A program made the translations under genes and the position numbers. This document shows, piece after piece, positions 21,465 through 33,400 of a stretch of DNA of 64,000 nt. Under the pieces are notes generated by a model, which was not told the origin of the DNA, searched no databases, and was given only the letters and a program-made list of their open reading frames with translations. The number at the start of each line of letters is the position of its first letter. Within the stretch, counting starts at the first letter, position 1. Source of the DNA: Quillaja saponaria (taxonomy: Eukaryota; Streptophyta; Magnoliopsida; Fabales; Quillajaceae); the NCBI GenBank assembly GCA_029379385.1, contig CM055611.1, positions 4,154,001 through 4,218,000 of the forward strand, written 5' to 3'.

Positions 21465-24400
21465 ATGGCACAGAGTACTTGGGAAGCTGATAAGATGTAT
21501 GAAACTGATTAGTTTGTTAATATGGTTCCTTTCTATTGTTTTTCCCTTTGTATTCAGTTTTGCCCCAGGTATTTAAGATTTTGAGAAAGATATGGGCATT
21601 GATATGTGCAATTTTGGTTGTCTTCTTTCATGATACAGGCTTGATGTTTATATTCATGATTATTTGTTGAAAAGAAAACTGCATGCCTCTGCAAAAGCTT
21701 TCATGACAGAAGGGAAAGTTGCTACGGATCCAGTTGGTAAGATTGCTAGCTTGTACTTGGACAAACTCTTTTTTGCTTCTTCTTAGATTACTTGAATTTT
21801 GATGATGTATCAGGTTAGACCTTTTTGCTTATTCATAATGGCATAATAATTCAATGTAATTTGTTGGAGGTCAAATGTACTATGAGAAAGGAAATGGAAA
21901 AATTGGTTATCTGAATTTTAATTGGCCTTTAACAGCAATTGATGCACCTGGAGGATTCCTATTTGAGTGGTGGTCTGTCTTTTGGGACATATTCATTGCT
22001 AGGACAAATGAAAAACATTCTGAGCCAGCTGCAGCTTACATTGAGGTGCATTTGATCTCTTGTATCTGTACCCATTCATGTGTTATTTTTCTCTTCTTTT
22101 TTCAATTGAGCAAAGCAACTAATATCTTCTATGAGTTTTTGTGAGCACTAGACACAGCAAACAAAGGCAAGAGAACAACAACAACTTCAGATGCAGCAAT
22201 TGCAACTAATGCAGCAGCGTAATGCACAGTTACAACGTAGAGATCCTAATCATCCTGCCCTTGGTAGTTCCTTAAATGCCATAAACTCTGAAGGAATGCT
22301 GGGGCAGCCATCCGCGAGTGTCCTGGCAATGAAAGTGTATGAAGAACGTATGAAATACTCTCATGCAATGGATTCAGAGACATCTCCAGCCCTGATTGAC
22401 ACCAATAGGATGACCCTTCTGAAATCAGCAACCAGTCATCAGGGGTAACTTTTCTCTAGCTTTAATAGTTACTGAGATTGAATGGACAAATTACATTAAT
22501 ATGTGCTTGAGTCTAACCTAGGCTGGGCTCTCTTCTAGCCAATAAATAGGCTCTTTCTTGGCTGGGTTATTGTAATTGGTAGGATATGATTATTGATATT
22601 AAGTTCTTCTTGTTGGTTCAGCCAGTTGATACAAGGTAATTCAGGGAACATGTCTCCGGCTTTGCAGCAAATTCAGGCACGAACTCCTTTGACCACTGTA
22701 TGTACTTGGACCTTATTCTCTTCTCAGAAATTTTTACTACATGTTCTTGTTCTTCTGTATTCAACACTTGTCTCTTTTCTGTTCCACCATGATGAGCAAT
22801 ATGATGCTTTGAGTTTGTAGGACATCAAAGGAGAACCTAACTTAGGTGCAGCTCAGAAAAGTTTGCCTATGGATACATCAATTTATGGACAAACAATTTT
22901 GCAGTCAAAATCTGGACTAGGTGGTGCAGGTACTACTACTTGGCTTTCCTTAACTCGGTATTTCAGTAATTCAGATATACCCCAACTCTGTTGACACTAG
23001 ACACTTCATTTCTTTGGCACTAATAGAGTTCCCCAGAAATTTCATATGAACTTCTGTAAATGAAAACCAGGAAAACATGTGATGAAAACATTTGAGGAGA
23101 AAAATGAAGATACCATAAACTAAAATAAAGCAGAAGGAATTTAGCTCAAGTTTGCTATATGCCCATGTATGTGATTGTATAGTTTTAATTTTTAACAAAA
23201 AATGCATTTAGCCATTTTTATAGCACTCAAATTAAGATTAAGAAAGTATATATAACATTTATTTTAGTAAATGTTAAATAAAATAGAATAAGAAAAAGAT
23301 TGTGGCCTTGATTGATATCTCAAAGCCTACAACCATAAGCTTTATTTATAGTAAATAATAAAACATAGACTTCCACATCTAAACAATGTGGGACTACACA
23401 ATATAATAATATTATATTCCTAATACTCCCCCTCAAGATGGAGCTACAACCATAAGCTTTATTTATAATAAATAATGAAACATAGACTTCTACATCTAAA
23501 CAATGTGGGACTACAAAATATAATAATATTATATTCATAACAGTAAATTCCATGAGAACAACCATCAATCTTATGGGTAGCTCCACAATTTTTTCCATTT
23601 TGAATTTTGTGGGGTTAGTGATTCAGCCGCTATAATTTGGCGCATCTTTATCCTTTACTACAAGTCTACAACAAACTTACCAAATTTTTATTATTTTTTG
23701 GATATATTGGTAACCTGAAGATTTTCAAGTTAAAACTTAAAACTAAGTCAAAATATGGACTGGGTGGTGTAATGTAAGTAGCATAAATTGACCCTTCATT
23801 GTTATGTCCCAACTTGGCCAAAAAAATAAAATTATGCCACTCCAAATTGCTGATTACGTTTTGTAACTTCATTTATGATTTATTTCCTTAATACTATTAT
23901 AGATCTAATTGATTGGTTTTAAGAGTGGGACTCCAATATGATATCAAAGTTGGGTCCCAAGCCCAGCCTCATCATGCCTTAAACATCCGAGAGCTTACAT
24001 ATCAACTAGAATGCTCAAAATGGGTGATGCGCTCTATTGCGAGGGCAAACCCCTAGTAATCGTGCTAGAACTCCACGTTCCATGTGAGGAAGTGTCAATG
24101 TGGTAACTCCCACATTGGTGACACTAAGGGGCTTAACATTACAGACAAGTCACTTCTCTTAACACCAAGTGATTGGTTTTAAGAGTGAGGCTTCAACAAA
24201 TTTTAATTTAGATTTTTTTGTTAATATGAGATTGGATGGTTTGGACTAAAAATTGGTCTAAGCCACTTGTGCAGAAATCAAATACATTTAAGAAAATATA
24301 TGAAATATGTATTATTGCATTTCATTAAATCCCATGACATTAACCATCAGTTTTATGGCTAGCGCTGCCCCTCTCTTTTTGAATGTTATGGTGTGAGTGT

Positions 24401-27400
24401 GACACATCCTGTATAAATAAAAGTACTATTATTGTCTTTTTGCCTATCATCACACTTCAAAAGTCAACAAAATAAAGGACAATAATTTCTCCCTTGTGGA
24501 ACTCTGTGCCTTGGTACTTCCAATTCCATTTCAAAGCAACCCTTTTCCAATAAAGCTCATAGTGGAGTCGTTATTTGGATATAGTAGCTGCTACAGGAAA
24601 TATCTTAAGTTTAACAGTTGATTAATCTGTTGAAGTAGGTTCATTGTACAGTGGAGCAATATGGAAATCTCACGAGGAAAAGATTGACCATTCCATTTTA
24701 TCTCCAACTTTCATGAAATTTAGCCTTCAAATTTACGACTCTTTCTAGGTTGTGCTTGGGACAGTTAATAATGTAGAGGCCTGGATTGCTACCTCAGTTT
24801 GCCTTATAATGTAAGGAATAGATAAACTATTGTTGTTTAGCTTCCTAGGGTAAACTCATTCTCGTGATTCTGTGGCACCTGCTTGAGTGGATTATGTTAC
24901 AGAGGTACAACAAATAAAACTATTCAAAAGTTTTTCGATGTGAGAATATGGGATCATGTCTAGTAGATTTATGTTATCTCATGATATTTTTAGTACTAGG
25001 TTTTCAATCACTAGAGTTATTTTTTTTATGGTCTCCTAGTATTGAATACACATTTCTGTTACTGTTAGGTTTAGAATTCCTTTGGGAATTAGACTTGCCA
25101 ATGTTAAGGCCTAGGCCTCATTCTAATGCAACTTTTTCTAGACTTGGCAAAGATAGCTAGTTTCCAAAATTTCTACTTTTTTTTTGCCTCATGTTGCTCT
25201 ACTCTCTCCGCCCTCCCCTTCTAGTCCTGCATCATGCTATCCTAGGTCTTTTTCCTTTTGAATTTTCTAGGTTTCTAAATCATTATTGTTGGCTAGTCTC
25301 AGCTTCACACATTGTTAAAATAGATTTCTAGTTTGTTTCTTCAAGCCAAAGAAATTTTAGTTGTTGACATGGACAGTGTGGTTCTGAGTTTGAGATCGCG
25401 ATTGTGGTTTATTAGGATTTAAATTTCCTCTCTTTCTGTCAAATATAAGTTGCAAGATGAGTGTTAGAGTTATATTTGATGTGGAAATGATTATTATTCT
25501 TCCATGCAGCACTTTAATGCATTGTAGGAGTTCCTGATGATAAATTATCTTTTGCACAATTATACCAGTAAAATACATACATGGGTTTTCCTCGGTGACA
25601 TACCCCATCAATTTATTATTCATTGTGATTGTGCTTAAATGTGGAAATCTTTTTCTTTGAATATGATTTTTTTTTTTTTTTGGAGAAAATATAATTTTCA
25701 AAGAAAATCAAGTTTTGCAAATATATGGGTCTATCCTGCATAACAAGCAATGTGGATTAATTAGTTTCAATGGTTCTTTCTTGTAGAGCTTAACCTTGTA
25801 AATCTTGCTTAAGAGGCTTACTTGGTTATGGTTATCTCCAGTAGTTAGATAGAAAAAACTTTGTAAAACCATTACATTGTAATGATTGTTTGTTTTCTGA
25901 GAACTGTGAATGTTTATGATTCTCTAATCTTTCTTTAGGATTAAATCAAGGGGTCACAGGTCTTCCATTAAAGGGTTGGCCTCTTACTGTAAGTTGCCTA
26001 TCATCTTCAATGTTCTATTATTCTTATTTCTTATCAATTTAAATCTGTGCTAATCCTTGACCATGGAGTGGGATCTAACGCCTTTTGCAGGGAATTGACC
26101 AGTTACGGCCTAGTTTAGGTGTACAAGTCCAGAAGCCTAATTTGACCACTCAAAACCAGATTCTTTTGGCATCAAAACAGCAACAGGTCTTGGCACAAGT
26201 TCAGGCACAAAACAACCTTGGAAATTCAACTGCCCATGCTGACATGGATCCACGTAGATTTTGTGGCTTGCCTCGAGGTAGCTTGAGTGCTAAAGATGGT
26301 CAGTCCACCAGAAATGATGGATCTATATGCTCCCAAGTGCAATCTGGTTCACCTAAGGTTTGAATAACTCTCTGATATTAGAAAATCATAGCCATGAAGA
26401 TTTGACATTTATAATGACTGATAAACCCATGCACACAATATACTATTAGGGTATGATTAATGTATATAGTTGTGTGCATGTTGTAACACCTTACACTGTG
26501 AGCATACATTGCTAGGCAGCTTGACATACAAAACAGGCTAACAGAGGTTGCCTGTGGCCCCTTGGTTGACACATTAGTGAAAAAATTTCTTTGTTTGTCT
26601 TAGGTCTAGGTTGTGTTTTACTTGTTTGCTTTGGCCGTTCTGGTTTATAACAGTTATTGAAATAATCAAGACCTTAAGTGTTTCTTGACATTTTAATTAA
26701 TAAGCTAGAGACATTCTAGTTACTAGTGACCACTTACATGGTATATTTCATGAAGTTATTTACTAAAGATTCTTAGTGATCAACCCATCCTTTTTGCTGA
26801 TTTAGTTCTATATAATTCCTAATGACGGTTTTAGTTTATTTACTTGAGTTTACGTGCTCGAGAATCTAGTTACTAAATTGCAGAATCTATAACTTGTGAC
26901 ATAACAGAACTTAAGAAAGTAAATGGCATAAAAGATATATTCTTTCATTACCAGTTACCCATAGTTACATATTTACAACTTGGAATTGGTATATTACACA
27001 ATAGTCTACTCACTACATCATTCTACATTCTAAAATTACATAGTTATAACCTATAACACAAAAGCCTATACATCAAAATAGCATGACCTATGAAACATGG
27101 ATACGGATACGGTATCCGATACAATGCTTATCAGATACGGGGATATGACAATTTTTAAAAAACTACGATACGATATGTTTAGGATACGTTGAATTAATAA
27201 TTTTTAAATATTTATTATATTATAATATTATAAAAATAAATCTATTTAGAGTAAAAGTAATTTCTATGAAATATAAATATGTTTACTTAGATATAACAAC
27301 ATGTATGACAAAAAATTATAATAGGAATAATGGAATAAAAGATGACTTAAAATCCAACCGAAAATTTGACCCAAAAAAAAAAAAAAAAAAAAAAAAAAAA

Positions 27401-30400
27401 CAGCTTAAAAATATATATAAAGTAACTAACTAAGCCCAAATAAAATTAGTCCATACATTTTGCAAAATGCACCGTTTTATACAGATTAACAAAAATGCAT
27501 TATCTGCCTTCGAGAAGGAAGGAAGCAGTTTCAGATCTAGGTGGGTTTCATCTGCAACACCAGTGAGCTGGTGACGACAGAGGCACCTACGATCTGCCAA
27601 ATCCAGCTTTAGATCATGCGGAATCGTCTGTGAAGGAAAAAAGAAGGTTCGAAAGAGGAACAAGATGCAAGTCGATGTAGGTAGAGGGATTGCAGTGTTT
27701 TGTTAATGGAGATTCAAGCTCAAAAATAGAAAGTTAAAAATAAAAAAAACAAAAAAAAAAACGAAGTAAGCATATTCCAGCCGTGTCAGTTTGTATCAAG
27801 CCGTATCCAGTACTAAAAAAAATTAAAAAAAGGATATATATTTTTTTGGATATGTATTGGGTATGTATCCAGTCGTATTCGTGTCAGATACACCGATACT
27901 CGTACCATATGCACATATCCGTGCTTCCCAGCTCATGACTAGCAAACTAGCACCTCCACCCAAGTTGTCAACTTGTTGTAGATGCACCAATCTAGGAACA
28001 CAATTTATAAAACTATGAGACATAATCTCAGTAGGTACAATAGAGCGATTTAAAAATTTAATGCAAGTATTCCTAGTTTTGTAAAACAGAGGCATTTCGC
28101 TTTGAGGGAAAGCCCAAGCCAATTCAATGTCGTACTTCTGTCTGATAAAGAAAAATATGGGCCTATGATTCCACTTCTAAACTGGAAAGCTAGTCAACCT
28201 CATAATCAAAAAAGGAGCTCTTGATTAGCCCTCCTTTTTCACCTTGGAACCTAAACAGGAAAGGTCATACCAAACGCGAAATACATGCCCCTAACCCTAA
28301 CATGAGAAATTCGTTTTCTTTTAACATAGACAGTGCAAAATACAAGTGTCACATAGGTTTCCCCAGGTATGACCAGTACTAATTAGCGCCAACTCGGTAA
28401 GGAGAATTTCTTAGGGAAATATCCCCTGTCCCTTTTGGCGTCCCAAAGGCATAACATATTAACATCTTTACATACAAGTACATTAAAGCCCAAAACCATG
28501 CATTTTCATAACATAGGCAGTAAGGAAATCATAATTCCTGCCCCCAAACTTTTCATTTCCATAAGACCATTTCATAGACATCAAAGCATGCATAGATAAG
28601 AGTTTTTATGGAGTTTACCAACAACATTTTCAGCAGACACATGAAAACAAAGCAAGTTAAGGAACCTTGGAACACCTACTTGTTTTCCTAGTTTAACTAG
28701 CAACAATCAGCTGCTCTGCAAGCATTGACTTCCAATGGTGTTTACTTGCTTCCTTGCACTTTTTCTTCAAATTCCATGATTAAATTGCTCTAAATTACTT
28801 CCTAGACCTCTTCCATGCTCTTTAGAATCATGCACAACAAATACACCCAGCCAGCAAGCCTGGTAGGTCAATACCTACCATAATTACCTCAGATAGCTTT
28901 TGTGAACTCGCAATCTCAACCTTTAAACCTTTCAGCTACATGCATCCAGGCTCCCCTCAATTTTCTCTCAAGCTCTCATTTCTCTCTCTTGGATTCAAAA
29001 AGTGAAGAAAAGAAGAATGAATTTTGCGTGTAAACTATTCCCTTTTAACCCCACAAATCTAGTTGCATGTAGGGGTGCAAATGATCCGATTTGTTCATGA
29101 ATAGCTCGCGAACAAGCTAGGTAAGGGCTCGCTTGAGCTCAGTTCGTTTTCTAAACAAGCTCGAGCTCGAGCTTTATTTTAGGGCTTGTTTAGTAAATGA
29201 GCCGAGCTTGAACTTTGCAAAGCTCGGCTCAAAAGCTCATGAGCCTAGCTAGTTTAAAATAATTAAATATATTTATTTATTTATTTATTTTATATATAAG
29301 ATGAACATATAATAAATATATTTGTTTAAACAATATGACATAATAACATGTCTAAGTTAGTGGTAGCACACCTTGCATTTTCACTAACAGGTTTGGGATT
29401 CGAATCTCTTTGGCTCTATTCATATTCCATTTTTTCTCATTTTAGAAAATAAGTCATAAACGAGCTGAGCCCGAGCCAAGCTTGAGCCTTCATAATCCAT
29501 AACAAACCTTTCGTGAGCTTGGGCTTGTGAGCTTTTAATGAACATGAGCTGAGCTTGAGCTTTTAATAGACCGTTTGTACCCCTAGTTGCATGTAATTGC
29601 ATCAAAGAAATAGACAAATGTACTCGTTGCTTCCCACATTAACCAAACAAACACCACCAGTTGTACCCCTAATCTTCCTTTTCTTTTTTTTTCTTTTTTT
29701 TTTTATAGAAAAAAAATTCATTTTAAGAAAGAAAAGACTAATCGAGAGGACAAGAAGCCCTTTTTAAACAAAAACTTAAATGATAAATAAAAATGCAAGC
29801 TTAAAACAATAATACTTATCAATCACATTGCATATCTACTAAAAGAACACCCCAAAAAGCTACTGAAGCAGAACACCAAAGAGAAGCAAAGAGATAATCT
29901 TATCCCAAAGAAGATGCCGTAGAAAACGACGAAGATGAAAAATTCTTGCATTACTTATAACAAAATCCCTTAATTAAGCTTTTCTATTCGATTACTCTGG
30001 CCTTGGGACCAATCGATTGACGCTTGCAATTGGTTAGTCAATTGCTAGCTGATTGCTTTCGCTTGGTCCAATCAACTTGTTCTTGCAATTGGATTTGCCA
30101 ATTGCACCACTCCCAGTTGATTAGGCATGCGATTGGATTTGTCTGTTACACCTCTCCTAGTCAATTAGAGCTCACGATTGGATCTGTCAGTTGAGCTACT
30201 CCTAGTTGATTGGGCTTGCGATTGGTAATGGCAGTTATAGCTCTAATTGACACATAAGTTAGAATACCTAATTGCTCTATTAGTTGGCATCACCAGTTGA
30301 CTGTTCATCCATTAGATTGGCTATTTGCCACTCAATTGGCATAGACTCTCTAGTTGACTTCCTAAATTCCTTACCATAAATTTCAATCTAAGTTAGCTTG

Positions 30401-33400
30401 CTATTCTTATTGTTAGCAATATGATAGTAATGTATTGTTAAGTGCTGCTTTGCTTAGATGTGAAAGTCTATATTTTATTGTTTACTATATATAAAGGTTA
30501 TAGGTGTACGCTTTGATTGACTAATCAAGTCCACAATCATTTTTCTCATTCTATTTTATTTAATATGTTATCATATCAAGTTTGAAACCCAAGTTCGATC
30601 TTGGCCCAATTTTGAAAAGCCCTAATCCTATCTTTCTTTTTTCTCTAGCAACCACATGAAGCAAAAAAAAAAAAAAAAAAAAAAACCTTTGCAGCCAGCC
30701 ATCTTTTGAAGCCCAATTATGTTATTTTATCTTTTCAAGCTTAGTTATTCTTACTTTCTCTATTTTTTTCCTAGTTATTTATTTCATCTAAAGGATGGCT
30801 AAGTCCCTTTCCTTTTCAAGCGTCCTCTGTTTTAGGTTTTGATGGCTCAAACATAGTTATCAAACTCGTACGATTTGACTCATTTGCGAGTCGAGTCAAT
30901 TGAGCATGATAGCGATACGAACTAGAATGGAGAATCGAAAAGTGTCAAGAATCATACCTATATTGACTGACTCGAAAGTTGGGAAGTACTGGTACTTTAA
31001 AAATCCCACTGTGCCAATCCTGAGGGAGTATCAGATACTAGGACGCGTCTGGTACGCCTTGGTACGTCCCTTAGCAGATTTTTTATTTTATTTTATTTTT
31101 GGGTACGGCTCTGTATTTGTCGGCGTGGCGTTAGTGTGGCTTGGTGACTGAGATACACGAGCTAGTATGTTATCAACTTTGAAATCCCTAATTAGATCGA
31201 AGTTCGAAGCTCAGACCTCAATCTCTCCCTCTCTTTTTTATCCTCCTTTGTGATTGATCACTGGGTTTGTGATTGTTGATTGTTGAAGCTCTGCATTTCC
31301 GTTTTCATCTTTGCACGCCTTCATCTTCGTTGGGCTTTGTCTTCCTCTTTGATCGCATGCTGTCTGATATTCGAAGGAAGCTGTTGACTGTTGATTGCTA
31401 AGGTACGTATAAATCAGAGCTTCAGTTTCTTTTCCTATTCTCCTCCTCACTCGCTTTCAGTTTCTTTTCCTACCTTTTAGTTTCTTCCTCTTGCTCTAAG
31501 CTCCAAATAAGAGCATTTGAAAAATGATTAATGAGGTAGCATGCAGTAAGTACATCATCACCCCAAAATTGAAGTGGAACGTGATTATGTAGTAATAGAG
31601 TGCAGGTGGTTTCAATTAGATATCTGTTGGTGTATATATTTTTGTATAGGGGTTTTTGTGTCTTTACTTTTAGGAGTATCTATAGGTTGTAATTGTTTGG
31701 ATCAATGCATGAAGATATTTTCTCTAAAATCAACTCGGTATTAGAGCAACAAAGAGAAAACCCAAACCTCCACTGTTTGTCGCAGTTGACTACCATTGAT
31801 CGGCAAGATTTTTTAGATCTGAAACCAACACCTGATTAGCCCTGAGCAGGTTAACAAAACCCTTAAGGTTTCATATGGAGCTGTAGCCATTTCAGAGGTT
31901 AAATTTTGTATTTTTCTGTTTTGTGACCTAACTCCAAAATCCTTTAACTCAGGTGTTTTTCAGCAGATTTCCTCTTATTGGCTTTGATTAGAGTAGTAAA
32001 GGGAATACCTATGGCTGATTTGAAAGGAGGAAGCATTTTGGCCAAGTTTTTGGCATGGATCTACTTTTCTTAGTATTTGTTTGGCTGCGGGTTTCTGTTT
32101 TGGTGGCTGGTTTGTTGTTGGTCATTGCTGGAAAGTTATTCTAGCCCGTGGGTCGTGATTTGAAGGTGTTGTTTGCAGGTTGGGTTCATTGTTGGTTGAT
32201 TTGGTTATGAATTTGCATTTTGCTGCACTTTTTGGTTGGTTTGGCTGCATATTTTGGTGTGGCTGGTTGGTTATTGGTGCAGAGTGCTCCTTGGCTTATA
32301 AATTGCTGGGGTTATCCTTATTGTGGGCTGTTTTTCCCTGACTATTCTATCGAGGTAATTTAAAGGATTGTTGTTCATTCCTCTAGGTAGTAGGTACTGC
32401 AAATTCGAGTAGTTCATCGCATATTGAGAGACTTGAAATTTGCCCATGGGATGAGACTTTTGTTTGTGAATTATGAAAGCTTGAAGATTGAAGCATATAC
32501 CAATGCAGATTAGTTTGCGTCACTAGATGATAAGAGATCCACTTCGAGATATTGCACATTTGTTAGTAGGAATCTAATTTCATTAAAAAGTAAGAAGTAA
32601 ACTGTGGTTGTTAAATCAAGTGCAGAAGCAGAGTATAGAGTAATGACACATGGAACTTGTGAGTTGCTATGGCTAAAAAAGCTAATACAAGATCTTAGGC
32701 TAGCTTGGGAGTGACCTCTTATGTTGTATTGTGACAACATTGCTGCTATTAACATAGCTCACAATCCAATACAACATGATAGGACAAAATCCATTGATAT
32801 TGATAGACACTTCATTCAGGAAAAACTAGATATGAGATTAATTTGTCTACCTTTTGTAAGATCTGAGAATAAGCTTGTTGATATCTTTATTAAAGGTCTT
32901 AATAGTTGTGATTTTCATCCTATTGTTAACAATATTTGTATGAGAGATATATTTGCTTCATCTTGAATGGAGTGATGGTGTATATATTTTTGTATGGGAG
33001 TTTTTGTGTCTTTACCTTTAGGAGTATATATAGGTTGTGATTGTTTGGATCGATATATGATGATATTTTCTCTAAAATCAACTATGTCTGTTTTTGCACT
33101 TAGCAACTCCATTTTGTTGAGGGGTGTGAGATCAAGATGATTGATGCAACATATCTTGAGATGTCATAAAGTGCTGAAATGATGTAGAAAAGTATTCACA
33201 TGTATTATCACTATGCAAAATACAAATAGAAATACCAAATTGTGTTTTAATTTCAGCACCAAACTGTCGGAATATAGAAAATAGTTCAGAACAAGTTTTC
33301 ATTAAAAATAACCAAGTGCAACGAGAATATTCATCAATAAAGGTAACAAAATACTGAAATCTTAAAAATGAATTGACACGACTAGGACTCTATATATCAA

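Larger units (their letters stand above)
31625..33080 (+). mobile_element. Internally deleted Copia element with two 108-bp LTRs
   Basis: Matching LTRs lie at 31625-31732 and 32973-33080. A primer-site-like CGGTATTAGAGC (31736-31747) follows the first. The interior is about 1.2 kb: a non-coding leader, then only the RNase H end of Pol ([21 protein letters not shown]-like motifs) with stop codons. Gag, integrase and RT are deleted. The element sits inside the integrase of the opposite-strand Copia at 31500-35329. It is the same broad family as the element starting at 56175. Confidence 0.85.

Noticed and set aside
27430..27663. Captured gene fragment inside the element at 27092-27927
   Set aside because: A GC-richer block is present, but no protein family could be read on either strand.
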